Shown one piece after another: positions 1-8,227 of a stretch of 22,463 nucleotides of DNA. Position numbers and translations under genes: made by a program. The DNA is taken from assembly GCA_002396385.1 (NCBI GenBank), contig DGTD01000072.1, positions 14,488 through 36,950 of the forward strand. The letters are read 5' to 3'. This DNA is from Bacteroidales bacterium UBA4345. Its GTDB lineage: Bacteria; Bacteroidota; Bacteroidia; Bacteroidales; Paludibacteraceae. The notes under the pieces are model-generated. The model saw only the letters and a program-made list of their open reading frames with translations, searched no databases and was not told the origin of the DNA. How positions within the stretch are numbered: position 1 is the stretch's first letter; the number at the start of each line of letters is the position of its first letter.

Positions 1-262
1 TAAAAAAGGTGTAGGTAGCTCTAAGAACGGCCGCGAATCGGCCAGCAAGAGACTTGGTTTGAAACTTTTCGGTGGTCAGTTCGCAAAAGCCGGCAACATT
101 CTGGTTCGCCAGCGCGGTACTGTACACAATCCAGGCGTAAACGTAGGCATCGGCAAAGATCATACTTTGTATGCCCTTGTTGACGGTGTTGTTGAATTCA
201 AGAGAAAGAAAGACAACAAGTCATACGTTAACGTGGTACCTGCTGCTACATCAGCAGAGTAA
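1..262 (+). CDS. rpmA: 50S ribosomal protein L27, 5' end missing
   Basis: Large-subunit ribosomal protein L27, which sits near the peptidyl-transferase centre. The reading frame is open from base 2 (base 1 is the last base of a codon outside the window) and begins [13 protein letters not shown], so only about three N-terminal residues (normally MAH) are missing. The family signature is clear in [16 protein letters not shown], followed by the usual [12 protein letters not shown] segment. Total length would be about 89 residues, normal for the family. The coding sequence uses more G and T than the following peptidase gene, as expected for a highly expressed gene. It is normally co-transcribed with rplU, which would lie just upstream of the window. 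A strong hairpin terminator follows the stop codon. Confidence 0.97.
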   Translation, partial: KKGVGSSKNGRESASKRLGLKLFGGQFAKAGNILVRQRGTVHNPGVNVGIGKDHTLYALVDGVVEFKRKKDNKSYVNVVPAATSAE

Positions 263-284
263 GTTACAAGCCCGATAACGGAAC

Positions 285-318
285 AAAGACTGCCAGTTTT
301 GGCAGTCTTTTTTGTTTT
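285..318 (+). terminator. Rho-independent terminator of rpmA
   Basis: An 11-bp perfect stem, AAAGACTGCCA paired with TGGCAGTCTTT, closes on a GTTT loop and runs into a T-rich tail. It lies 22 bases after the rpmA stop codon and ends the ribosomal protein operon. Confidence 0.92.
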
Positions 319-462
319 CAGGGCAACGAAACCAACCGATGGGCAACCGACCAATATACGCTCCCCTATAACACCAGCCAATTACAAAAAGGAACAGCGA
401 CACACATTCAGAACATTACAAAAAAGGGGGAGGAAGACATACGGAGAGGCGGGAGAAAACGT

Positions 463-470
463 TATATTTG
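463..470 (+). promoter_or_regulatory. Putative -7 promoter element of the M16 peptidase
   Basis: TATATTTG matches the Bacteroidota -7 consensus TAnnTTTG exactly and lies 43 bases upstream of the ATG at 514. I see no TTTG-like -33 box at the usual 19-21 base spacing. The position makes the in-frame TTG at 481 an unlikely start. Confidence 0.5.
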
Positions 471-513
471 TGAGAGAATCTTGTTCAGCTTAATTATACG
501 GACAAAACACATC

Positions 514-3324
514 ATGAGAAAAATACTGACAACACTACTTATAGCAGGAGCCGGATTGTGCGCAGTCGCACAACCACAGCCCAAGTTTCAGATGAAGCCA
601 ATCGCCATGGACCCACAACTCCACTACGGAGTGCTGCCCAACGGCATGACCTACTACATACGCCACAACGGGAAAGAGAAAGAGCGAGCCCACTTCTACA
701 TTATACAGGACGTAGGCGCAATACTGGAAGAAGACAGCCAGAACGGTCTGGCACACTTCTTAGAGCACATGGCATTTCAGGGGACCAAGAACCTGCCCGG
801 CAAGACCATCATCGAATATATGGAGAGCGTAGGAGTGAAATTTGGCTCGAACATCAACGCCTATACCTCGTTAGACGAGACCGTCTACAACCTCGACGCA
901 GTCCCCACCTACCGCCAAGGGATAATAGACACAGCCCTGCTGGTGCTGCACGACTGGTCGTGCTTCCTATCGCTTGAAGACAGCGAGATAGACAAAGAGC
1001 GCGGTGTTATACGCGAAGAGTGGCGCACCCGCAACAAGGCCAACCGCCGTATGTGGACCGCCTCGCTCCCCATCCTCTTCAAGAATTCGCAATACGCGAA
1101 GCGCAACGTGATAGGCGACACCGCCATCATCAACAACTTTCCCTACGACACACTGCGCGCCTACTACAAGAAATGGTACCGTCCGGACTTGCAGGCCATC
1201 GCCATTGTGGGCGACATAAACGCCGACTCCGTCGAACAGCAGGTCAAGCGACTGTTTGGCGACATACCCAAGCGGATAAATCCGGCCAAACGCCCCTACT
1301 ACGAGATAGAAGACAACAAAGAGCCCATTGTGGCCATACTGACCGACCCGGAAGCCAAACAAACCATACTGGACCTGGAATACCGCCACCGTCCGCTACC
1401 CGACGCAGTGAAAGCAAGCGAATGGGGCTACCTGTACTCAACGCTAAGCAATCTGGTAGAACACATGCTGGGCGAGCGCATGAGCGAAGTGTGCCAGGAA
1501 GCCAACTCGCCATGGTCGCAAGCAGCCGCCAACTATGGTGAGCTGGTCCGGACCCGCGACGCCTTCAGCCTATACGCCATAGCCACCGAGGGGAAAGAGA
1601 AAGCAGCCTTCGACCGTCTGCTACTGGAAGCCGAACGTGTACGCCGCTACGGATTTACCCAAAGCGAACTTGACCGTGCCAAAGCCGAAACGCTCAGCGC
1701 CATGGAGAAGGCATTCAACGAGCGGGAGAACCAAAGCAACAAGGCTTATGTAAACGAATACAAGCGCAACTTCCTCGACTTCGAGCCCGTACCCGGCATT
1801 GAATGGGAATATGCGAAGATACAGGAAATACTGCCCGGCATTGGTCTGACAGAGGTCAACGGCATGCTGCAAAAATACTTCTTCGGAGAAGAGAACATCA
1901 CCGTAGAGATAATGGGACACGACGCTCTGAAGAGCATCTTCACCGAAGCCGGAGTCCTAACCCAACTGAAAGGAATGACCAATCTGCAGGTCAACACCTA
2001 TGTAGACAAAGTGACCAACGAGCCGCTTGTCGACAAAAAGCCGAAAGCCGGTAAAATAAAGTCCACGACCAAGAACGAGAAACTCGGTTACGAGATGTGG
2101 ACACTGGGCAACGGTATGCGCATCGTATTCAAACCAACCGACTTCAAAGACGACGAGATACTGCTATACGCCTTCAGCGAAGGCGGAGCCTCGCTTGAAA
2201 GCGACTTGGGCAAACTGCCGTCGGCGCAAATCAGCGACGACATAGTGGAAAACAACGGATTGGGCAAATTCAATGCGATAGCCCTTCGGAAGGCGCTTGC
2301 TGGTAAGATGGTAGGCATAAGTCCGCGCATCTCGACTTATGAACACAGTTTAGCAGGCAGTTCTTCGGTAAAGGACTTCGAGACCCTGCTGCAACTGGCC
2401 TATCTGCACTTTACCGGGGTAAGGGCCGACAACGACGGCTACGCCTCGATAATAAACCAATACCGCACTGCCCTGGTGAACCGCACGAAAGACCCTGCAT
2501 CGGCCTTCGGCGACAGTGTAAATGCAGTAGTAGGCAACCACCACGCCCGCTGCGCCACCTTCGACACCACACAACTGAACAAAGTAAGGCAAGGCGACGC
2601 ACTGACCTTCTTCAAGAAGTGCTTCAACAACCCTGCAGACTTTACCGTGGTGCTGACAGGCAACATCGACAAAGAGAAAGAGAAACAGAACATACTCGCC
2701 TACTTTGGCGGACTTAAAGCACAAAAAGGCAGATTGAAATGGATAGACCACGGAGTACGCGTACCGAAAGGGAAGGTCGACAACCGTTTCCAGAAAGAAC
2801 TGCAGACCAAGAAGGTGAGCAACTTCATCTACCTGACCGGCCACATGGAACCCACACTGGAAAACAAAATCATTATGCAGGCTATAAAGAACATACTCTA
2901 CACACGCTATCTGGAGTCGATGCGCGAGACAGAAGGAGGCACCTACGGTGTAGGCGTGAGAGCAGGCATAAGCAACAGGCCGGAAAACCTGGCAACCCTT
3001 CAGATGAGTTTCGACACCGACCCCGCAGTAGAAGACAAGCTGCTTCCAATAATCAATTCAGAGATTGACAGCATAGTGGCAAACGGTGTAAAAGAAGAAG
3101 ACCTGCAAAAGACCAAAGAGATTATGCAGAAAAACCACAAGGAAAGCATACGCGAGAACCGTTACTGGCAAAACATAGTCGCCACCTACCTGAAAGACGG
3201 ATTAGACGAAGAGAACGGTTTTGAAGAAACAGTGGCCCACCTGACAGCGGAAAAGATAAGAAAAACCCTGGCCGATTTGGTAAAACAAGGGAACGAGATA
3301 AAGGTGGTAATGCTGCCCCAGTAA
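514..3324 (+). CDS. Secreted M16 family zinc metallopeptidase (pitrilysin/PqqL-like)
   Basis: A 936-residue zinc peptidase of the M16 family, predicted to act outside the cytoplasm on peptides or small proteins. The N-terminus is a signal peptide ending in AVA-QPQPK (cleavage near residue 19). The inverted zinc motif HxxEH is HFLEH at residues 81-85. The third ligand is probably E162 in DKERGVIREEW, 77 residues later, the spacing seen in pitrilysin and insulysin. The first M16 C-terminal domain starts near residue 230 (AIVGDINADSVEQQVKRLFG). A second, inactive N-type half starts near 525 and has lost HxxEH (DDIVENNGLGKF near 574). The Arg/Tyr substrate-binding motif of the last domain is RETEGGTYGVG near 805. 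The start at 514 is chosen because the signal peptide begins there; upstream codons are only an in-frame TTG extension. It is probably monocistronic, with rpmA terminated upstream and HU having its own promoter. Confidence 0.93.
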   Translation: MRKILTTLLIAGAGLCAVAQPQPKFQMKPIAMDPQLHYGVLPNGMTYYIRHNGKEKERAHFYIIQDVGAILEEDSQNGLAHFLEHMAFQGTKNLPGKTIIEYMESVGVKFGSNINAYTSLDETVYNLDAVPTYRQGIIDTALLVLHDWSCFLSLEDSEIDKERGVIREEWRTRNKANRRMWTASLPILFKNSQYAKRNVIGDTAIINNFPYDTLRAYYKKWYRPDLQAIAIVGDINADSVEQQVKRLFGDIPKRINPAKRPYYEIEDNKEPIVAILTDPEAKQTILDLEYRHRPLPDAVKASEWGYLYSTLSNLVEHMLGERMSEVCQEANSPWSQAAANYGELVRTRDAFSLYAIATEGKEKAAFDRLLLEAERVRRYGFTQSELDRAKAETLSAMEKAFNERENQSNKAYVNEYKRNFLDFEPVPGIEWEYAKIQEILPGIGLTEVNGMLQKYFFGEENITVEIMGHDALKSIFTEAGVLTQLKGMTNLQVNTYVDKVTNEPLVDKKPKAGKIKSTTKNEKLGYEMWTLGNGMRIVFKPTDFKDDEILLYAFSEGGASLESDLGKLPSAQISDDIVENNGLGKFNAIALRKALAGKMVGISPRISTYEHSLAGSSSVKDFETLLQLAYLHFTGVRADNDGYASIINQYRTALVNRTKDPASAFGDSVNAVVGNHHARCATFDTTQLNKVRQGDALTFFKKCFNNPADFTVVLTGNIDKEKEKQNILAYFGGLKAQKGRLKWIDHGVRVPKGKVDNRFQKELQTKKVSNFIYLTGHMEPTLENKIIMQAIKNILYTRYLESMRETEGGTYGVGVRAGISNRPENLATLQMSFDTDPAVEDKLLPIINSEIDSIVANGVKEEDLQKTKEIMQKNHKESIRENRYWQNIVATYLKDGLDEENGFEETVAHLTAEKIRKTLADLVKQGNEIKVVMLPQ

Positions 3325-3416
3325 GACAGCAAGGAGCAAAACAAGCAGTAAAACCTCTAAAATAACACAATAAAACTGAAATAAGAACAGTTGCAGCGTT
3401 TAGAGGGACAGAAAAT

Positions 3417-3448
3417 GTTGTATTGTTGATAAATATTTTCTAATTTTG
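3417..3448 (+). promoter_or_regulatory. Promoter of the HU gene
   Basis: A GTTG -33 box (3417-3420), a 20-base spacer and a perfect -7 element TAATTTTG (3441-3448). The ATG follows 22 bases after the -7 box, preceded by an A-rich stretch typical of Bacteroidota translation starts rather than a strong Shine-Dalgarno. Confidence 0.75.
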
Positions 3449-3470
3449 TAGTGTAAAATATATAAGAAAA

Positions 3471-3752
3471 ATGACAAAGTCAGAAATTGTAGAGTCAATT
3501 AACGCAAACACAGGCATTGACCGTAATGATGTATTGAAGGTAGTAGAAGGCTACATGGAAATTGTTAAGAGTTCACTTATAAAAGGCGAGAATGTATATT
3601 TGCGTGGTTTCGGCACATTTGGTTTGAAGACCAGAAAGCAGAAAGTTGCCCGTAACATCAGTGCAAAGACATCTGTAATTGTACCAGAGCACAACATTCC
3701 TTCATTCAAGCCAAGCAAGGAATTTATGGCAATGGTAAAAGACATCAAGTAA
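3471..3752 (+). CDS. HU/IHF family DNA-binding protein
   Basis: A 93-residue nucleoid-associated protein that binds and bends DNA as a dimer. It has the standard HU layout: a helical N-terminal dimerisation part (MTKSEIVESINANTGI), the GENVYLRGFGTFGLKTRKQK segment carrying the GFGTF core, then a basic DNA-binding arm (ARNISAKTSVIVPEHNIPSFKPS) ending in the usual K-x-F helix. Length is normal. The arm carries P672-type core changes: IPSF where many HU proteins have VPAF, and RNI-x-A-K-T as in HU/IHF. Whether it is the housekeeping HU or a paralogue cannot be told from the window. It has its own promoter and a strong terminator, so it is a single-gene unit. Confidence 0.95.
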   Translation: MTKSEIVESINANTGIDRNDVLKVVEGYMEIVKSSLIKGENVYLRGFGTFGLKTRKQKVARNISAKTSVIVPEHNIPSFKPSKEFMAMVKDIK

Positions 3753-3777
3753 AACGGCTACAATAGCAAAAGAGATA

Positions 3778-3813
3778 GGGGGAAGGCGCCAAAGGCATCT
3801 TCCCCCATTTTTT
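3778..3813 (+). terminator. Terminator after HU, possibly bidirectional
   Basis: GGGGGAAG (3778-3785) pairs with CTTCCCCC (3799-3806), with a possible inner GCC/GGC pairing, and is followed by ATTTTTTATT. It lies between convergent genes, so it may also stop transcripts of the HAD gene arriving from the other side, though the T-run on that strand is weaker. Confidence 0.88.
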
Positions 3814-3826
3814 ATTGGGCTACAAT

Positions 3827-4465
3827 CTAAAGCCTGTCACCGACAACAGTTCTAAATTCAGGAATCAGGTTCCAATAGTCCTCAAGCCGGTTTTCACGCA
3901 CATGTATAGTCCGATAGTTCAAACGTTTTCCAGCAGCGCAATTATCGGCATTATCGTCAAAATACAACGTATTTTGCGGTACGAGCCCGGTAGCCGACTC
4001 CACCATCCGGTAAATTTGCAGTCCGGGCTTTGCAACACCCATCTTGTAAGAAAGGAAAACCTGGTCAAAACAGTCGTCGACGTTATAACCCAAAGCCTTC
4101 ATCTTAGCCAAACATTGTTCCCACAAGAAGCTATTGATATTACTGAGCAGATAGACCTTGTACATACTTCTCAATCGCACCAAAGCCTCCAAACGGCTGG
4201 CGGGTATATTACCGCACAACGTGCAAATAAGGGCGTTGACCCGCGCCACAGTCGTGCCCGGCCGGCAGATAGCCAGAATATCGTCCATAACCGCATCATC
4301 AGGCTCAAGCCCGTTGATATAACGGTTCATAAGCGTCTTTATCTTTTTCCTGTAAAGGAACGACTTGAAAGACGAAACCCCCACTTCGGAAAGCGCATTC
4401 CTCAACAAATGCCAGTCCATGTTGACAATAATGCCCCCGTAATCAAATACCAATGTATTAATCAT
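3827..4465 (-). CDS. HAD superfamily hydrolase (YihX-like HAD-IA phosphatase)
   Basis: A 212-residue cytosolic phosphatase of the haloacid dehalogenase superfamily; substrate not predictable. Motif I is FDYGGIIVNMD with nucleophile D8. Gly stands at the usual second Asp position, as in the FDLGxV group typified by YihX (glucose-1-phosphatase). Motif II is LLSNIN (S108, N109), motif III is K146 in GVAKPG, and motif IV is LYFDDNADN (D170, D171). The cap lies roughly at residues 18-90. The ATG at 4465 is preferred because motif I must be close to the N-terminus; the same frame is open about 59 codons further upstream but encodes an unrelated hydrophobic stretch with no family match. It is convergent with HU and separated from the upstream gene by 233 bases, so probably transcribed alone. 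Confidence 0.88.
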   Translation of the reverse strand: MINTLVFDYGGIIVNMDWHLLRNALSEVGVSSFKSFLYRKKIKTLMNRYINGLEPDDAVMDDILAICRPGTTVARVNALICTLCGNIPASRLEALVRLRSMYKVYLLSNINSFLWEQCLAKMKALGYNVDDCFDQVFLSYKMGVAKPGLQIYRMVESATGLVPQNTLYFDDNADNCAAGKRLNYRTIHVRENRLEDYWNLIPEFRTVVGDRL

Positions 4466-4564
4466 ATACTCCAGTTCTAAGTTGTTAAATACAAACCATA
4501 AAAAGGCGAGACCACCACTCCAACGCAGACAAGAGAATTGGAAATGAGCCGCCTTTAGCAATTG

Positions 4565-4595
4565 CAAAGATGCATTTAACCGCTGGTACAGCAAA
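4565..4595 (-). promoter_or_regulatory. Putative promoter of the HAD hydrolase gene
   Basis: Read on the minus strand: TTTG (4595-4592), a 19-base spacer, then CATCTTTG (4572-4565), one base off the TAnnTTTG consensus. The leader would be about 95 bases. The rest of the 233-base gap shows no clear terminator or small gene. Confidence 0.45.
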
Positions 4596-4698
4596 GAGCA
4601 AAACAGCACTAAAAATAAGCAAAACGGCATTATATACGCCAATCAGGCACCCATAAGGAAGAAGCGCCAATTTTTAAGGGCTGCAAGCAACGGCATTA

Positions 4699-6204
4699 TT
4701 ATGGGAAACAGACAGGCCGGACACTACTACCCCAGAAACGCCTGCCTTCCATACTACCCCAGTTCATATTACTATCAGTAAAATACAGAATGTCAACATG
4801 ATTCTTGTTCACCCCAATAGAAGAAGACAGATAAAAACCCGCATTACCTAAAAGACGAAGTTCACGGCCATAATAGGAGCCCGCCGCAGGCAGGAAGATA
4901 AAATTTCCGTTCTTTTTTGACTGACCTACCCAGCCAGACACGTGAGAGTGGTTGAAGTCGCAGACCCGGGTCCAAAAACAGCCATAGTACAGTTCCTTCA
5001 AATGCAATGAAGTGGGCATACGCCATTTCCCGCCCCAATTGACGGAAGCTGCATCGTCGGCAGGTAAGAGTTCCTTCAAATCATCTTCATAATACTTTGT
5101 CAGGCAGTTGGTCAAATAATTGCGCCATTTGTAGGAACGCAAATTGTATTCATCCTTATTCTTAGTCTCGCCCCAGGCGAAATAGTCACCATAATCAGAC
5201 GGGGCTTTTCCCCCCACATTGCAAGTGGCCCACAGCGTGCCACTGGCCAAGCCGAGATCAACATACTCGTGTCCACAGACTTGTCCACTGACCATTGCTC
5301 CTCCTTCCGTCTTCTTTTTAGTCTGGAAGCGGGCGTTAACCACCAAGTCTTTTTGTACGTTTGTAAAAGAAGAATCGGACCAGCCCAAGAATTTACATCC
5401 GTATAGGGAAGGGGGCTCATCATCAGGGATAGAGGCATCCGCCCCAACACTCACCCGTTTGCGACAAATCAAGAAGTCATCGACATAGAAACTCACGGTA
5501 TGTTTCTCGGTTCCGTCATTTACGACAGCACGGACACAAAAACCATCGGAACAACAGCCATAAGCGATGCGTGCCTTTTTATATTCAGAAAAAGAAAAGA
5601 CGAAAGCACTATCGGGATAAGCACCAAGCACCGACGACAAATAAAAGCCATCACGAGGCTTATTAAAACTTATGGTATTACGGTTAGTAGAAGTGGAGAA
5701 ACCAGTAACAGGCAGGAAGATGGTATTTCCATTGGTTTTGGAAGTGCCAAGCAGTCCCACAAGCAGACTTTTTTCATCATCGACCCAATTCCAATAACAG
5801 CCATCCAGCAGTTCTTTTTGTTCTTCGTCGGAAGGCATACGCCAGTTCGTACCCCAATTGACATAAGCTGCATCGAAAACAGAGTCTAAGGCCACCAAAT
5901 CGGCAGACTTACCAATATGTGTAAGGGTATCATAATTTTTCCAAGAATCAGTCTCACCCCACGAGAAAAAAGAGCCACAATCGTCGTTAGTATGCGCCCC
6001 CACGTTTACAGTCGCCCATTTTGTTCCACTGGGCAAACCGAGGTCCACATAAGCATGTCCGTCCACATCACCGCTAACAGAAACAAGCATACGGTTGTCA
6101 TCAGGCTTTTTTTTATCACCAGCCTTTCCAAAGTACCAACATATGGAGACGGCTCCAAGAAAAACCAGGGTTAAAAAATCGGTTTTATCAAATCTTAACC
6201 TCAT
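4699..6204 (-). CDS. Membrane-anchored protein with two Fibrobacter-type paralogous domains
   Basis: A 501-residue protein with a basic N-terminus and one membrane segment (about residues 10-26), probably a signal anchor holding the rest outside the cytoplasm. Two copies of a domain resembling the Fibrobacter succinogenes major paralogous domain follow, at about 49-228 and 311-501. Shared landmarks: GHxYVDLGLxSGTxWAT at each start, then FSWGET / FAWGET, VNWGTNWRMP / VNWGGKWRMP, an ELLDGCYWNW / ELYYGCFWTR pair, NGNTIFLPVTG / NGNFIFLPAAG, GFYLSS in both, and a final VRAV / VRPV. Between them (about 233-293) is a short beta-rich segment ending GWSDSSFTNVQKDLVVNARF, which resembles InlB B-type repeats. 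Function is unknown; such proteins are usually surface-exposed. The ATG at 6204 is used because the only upstream in-frame start is a TTG two codons earlier. The gene stands alone between intergenic regions. Confidence 0.82.
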   Translation of the reverse strand: MRLRFDKTDFLTLVFLGAVSICWYFGKAGDKKKPDDNRMLVSVSGDVDGHAYVDLGLPSGTKWATVNVGAHTNDDCGSFFSWGETDSWKNYDTLTHIGKSADLVALDSVFDAAYVNWGTNWRMPSDEEQKELLDGCYWNWVDDEKSLLVGLLGTSKTNGNTIFLPVTGFSTSTNRNTISFNKPRDGFYLSSVLGAYPDSAFVFSFSEYKKARIAYGCCSDGFCVRAVVNDGTEKHTVSFYVDDFLICRKRVSVGADASIPDDEPPSLYGCKFLGWSDSSFTNVQKDLVVNARFQTKKKTEGGAMVSGQVCGHEYVDLGLASGTLWATCNVGGKAPSDYGDYFAWGETKNKDEYNLRSYKWRNYLTNCLTKYYEDDLKELLPADDAASVNWGGKWRMPTSLHLKELYYGCFWTRVCDFNHSHVSGWVGQSKKNGNFIFLPAAGSYYGRELRLLGNAGFYLSSSIGVNKNHVDILYFTDSNMNWGSMEGRRFWGSSVRPVCFP

Positions 6205-6345
6205 ATACAAAAGGAATAGGGATTAAACAACACAGCGCAACGGTAACCACAAATGCCAGATATGTTCACACGCCAATTTTATGAACTAAATTACATTAAA
6301 ATAATCATTTTTCACAATATATGGCAAAAAAGCAAGCGTTTACAA

Positions 6346-6381
6346 TGGGGAAGCCCTGAATACGAATCAAGGCCATCCCCA
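6346..6381 (-). terminator. Possible hairpin downstream of serB
   Basis: TGGGGA (6346-6351) pairs with TCCCCA (6376-6381), with an inner GCC/GGC pairing and a loop of about 15 bases. On the minus strand the T-rich stretch comes only about 15 bases later, so as an intrinsic terminator it is weak. Confidence 0.3.
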
Positions 6382-6399
6382 GTTAGCAAAACGTCATCA

Positions 6400-7629
6400 T
6401 CAGATGCCCATATAGCTGTCTTTAAAACCTAAGAAATAAAGGACGCCATCGAGTCCAATGGTATTGATGCTCTGTTTAGCGTTGGCCACCACGCGTGGTT
6501 TGGCATGGAAGGCAATACCCAATCCGGCCTCGCCGAGCATAGGCAAGTCGTTGGCGCCATCGCCCACAGCAATGGTCTGTTCGAGGTTGACCTTCTCAAC
6601 CTGTGCAATGAGTTTAAGCAGTTCAGCCTTCCGGTGACCGTCAACAATATCGCCCAGGAAGCGTCCGGTCAGTTTGCCGTTTTCGTCCACCTCCAAATTA
6701 TTGGCATACACGTAGTCGATGCCGAACTTTCGCTGCAACTGTTCGCCAAAGAACGTGAAACCACCACTAAGAATGGCAATTTTATATCCGCAACGCTTCA
6801 AGACCTCCATCAGCCGGTCGACACCTTCGGTAATTGGCAGATGGTCTGCAATATCCTGCATGACAGACACATCCAGTCCCTTCAACAAAGCGACACGGCG
6901 TGTAAAACTTTCCTTAAAGTCGATTTCCCCCCTCATAGCGCTTTCGGTAATCGCCTTCACCTGTTCGCCCACGCCCGCCCTTTCGGCCAACTCGTCGATA
7001 CATTCGGTTTGGATCAGCGTAGAATCCATATCGAAACAGATAAGGCGACGGCTACGGCGGTACATATCGTCACGCTGGAACGAGAAATCGAAGCCCATAG
7101 AGGAAGAGAGCCGCATAAGTTCGGCCTGAAGGCCAGCCTTGTCGGTCGGATTGCCACGGAGCGAGAACTCGATGCAGGCACGTGTATTTTTATCGGGGTT
7201 CTTAATAGAGATACGCCCAGTGAGTCGCAGAATAGAGTCGATGTTCAGTCCCTGCCCGGCAATCACACGTGTAGCCGCCTCAATTTGCCCAGCCGAAAGC
7301 GAGCGTCCGATAAGGGTAAGGATAAACCTGTTTTTTCCCTGCTGGTTGACCCAATCTTCGTAGTCGTCGTCGGTAATAGGCTCAAAACCGATATTCACGC
7401 CGAGTTCAGTAGCCTTGAAAAGAAGTTCCTTCATAACCGAACCGGAATTGTGCTCGCTGATGCGGATAAGAATACCCAACGAAAGCGTACTATGGATATC
7501 GGCCTGTCCGATATCGAGGATTTTAGCCTGATATCGTGCCAGAATAGCCATAACCGAAGCAGTAAGGCCAGGGCGGTCTTTACCTGTTATACGAATGAGG
7601 ATTTGTTCTTGAATAGAATCGTGTTCCAT
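6400..7629 (-). CDS. serB: Phosphoserine phosphatase with N-terminal ACT domains
   Basis: A 409-residue enzyme that dephosphorylates O-phosphoserine, the last step of serine synthesis. Residues about 10-85 (ITGKDRPGLTASVMAILARY) and about 100-185 form two ACT-type regulatory domains, the usual site of serine sensing in long SerB proteins. The catalytic HAD domain follows: DMDSTLIQTECIDELA with nucleophile D200 and acid/base D202, SGGFTFF with S288, K334 in HRKAELL, and GDGANDLPML with D357 and D361. All key residues are present and length fits the long SerB class. It lies 40 bases after the FKBP gene on the same strand, so the two are probably co-transcribed. A 399-codon frame on the opposite strand is a composition shadow. 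Confidence 0.95.
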   Translation of the reverse strand: MEHDSIQEQILIRITGKDRPGLTASVMAILARYQAKILDIGQADIHSTLSLGILIRISEHNSGSVMKELLFKATELGVNIGFEPITDDDYEDWVNQQGKNRFILTLIGRSLSAGQIEAATRVIAGQGLNIDSILRLTGRISIKNPDKNTRACIEFSLRGNPTDKAGLQAELMRLSSSMGFDFSFQRDDMYRRSRRLICFDMDSTLIQTECIDELAERAGVGEQVKAITESAMRGEIDFKESFTRRVALLKGLDVSVMQDIADHLPITEGVDRLMEVLKRCGYKIAILSGGFTFFGEQLQRKFGIDYVYANNLEVDENGKLTGRFLGDIVDGHRKAELLKLIAQVEKVNLEQTIAVGDGANDLPMLGEAGLGIAFHAKPRVVANAKQSINTIGLDGVLYFLGFKDSYMGI

Positions 7630-7669
7630 AAATGTAGTTGTCGAAAGTGTTTAAGATTTCATCGTTTAT

Positions 7670-8068
7670 TCAAGACACACCAAGCAGTTCCACCTCGAAA
7701 ATAAGCGTAGAGCCACCCGGAATGCCAGGTTGGTTGAATAAGCCGTACCCCATTTCTTGTGGGATGTAGAGTTCCCAGCGGTCGCCCACATGCATCTGTT
7801 GCATGGCAATAATCCATCCCTCAATCAGGTCCGACAACCGACAGGTGAACGGATGTCCGCCAAAACTGCTGTCGAACAGTTTGCCATTAATGGTCCTACC
7901 CCTGTAGTGGGCAGTCACCATACTGTTTAGACCAGGTTGTCGCGACGTTTTGTCACCCGACACCAAAACCTTATAATAAATACCTTTTGGAAGCGGCAAA
8001 ACGCCATCTTCCTTAGCCTTAGCCTCGAGCCACTCGCGGTTTTTTAGGATGTATTCTTTCTTTGCCAT
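7670..8068 (-). CDS. FKBP-type peptidyl-prolyl cis-trans isomerase
   Basis: A 132-residue protein that is essentially one FKBP domain and catalyses cis-trans isomerisation of peptidyl-prolyl bonds. Recognisable parts are VTAHYRGRTINGKLFDSS (residues 51-68, with the pocket F65 and D66), the LIEGWIIAMQQMHVGDRWEL block (81-100), the YIPQEMGYG strand and loop (101-109), and the closing IPGGSTLIFEVELL. There is no signal peptide from this start, so it should be cytosolic, unlike many secreted Bacteroidota FKBPs. The ATG at 8068 is chosen because a good -7 promoter box at 8093-8100 lies inside the longer open frame, so upstream codons would not be transcribed. It is the first gene of a probable two-gene unit with serB. 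Confidence 0.92.
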   Translation of the reverse strand: MAKKEYILKNREWLEAKAKEDGVLPLPKGIYYKVLVSGDKTSRQPGLNSMVTAHYRGRTINGKLFDSSFGGHPFTCRLSDLIEGWIIAMQQMHVGDRWELYIPQEMGYGLFNQPGIPGGSTLIFEVELLGVS

Positions 8069-8092
8069 AGTAAAAAATAGGAAAACCAGATG

Positions 8093-8100
8093 CAAAGATA
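8093..8100 (-). promoter_or_regulatory. -7 element of the FKBP-serB promoter
   Basis: Minus-strand TATCTTTG is an exact TAnnTTTG match, 24 bases before the FKBP ATG. No obvious TTTG -33 box is seen in the C/T-rich stretch upstream. It fixes the FKBP start at 8068. Confidence 0.6.
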
Positions 8101-8167
8101 AGGAAATGAAACGAGAATGAGGAGGGAAGAGAAAAGAGAGAAGAACGGAGAAAAACTGGCGAAAAGA

Positions 8168-8198
8168 TTTGTTATCGGTAAAATAAGCGCTATATTTA
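8168..8198 (+). promoter_or_regulatory. Promoter of the secreted T9SS-tail protein
   Basis: TTTG (8168-8171), a 19-base spacer, then TATATTTA (8191-8198), one mismatch from TAnnTTTG. The ATG is 29 bases downstream. It is divergent from the FKBP-serB promoter. Confidence 0.6.
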
Positions 8199-8227
8199 AC
8201 TATATTAACCATTAGAACTAAACACTT

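Noticed and set aside
4485..4670. Short hydrophobic open frame on the minus strand upstream of the HAD gene
   Set aside because: It needs a TTG start, overlaps the likely HAD promoter, and another frame over the same bases is also hydrophobic, so the pattern comes from base composition.
6505..7704. A 399-codon open frame opposite serB
   Set aside because: It lies wholly antisense to serB and the neighbouring gap, has no family motif, and the sense strand encodes every SerB catalytic residue. It is a codon-composition shadow.
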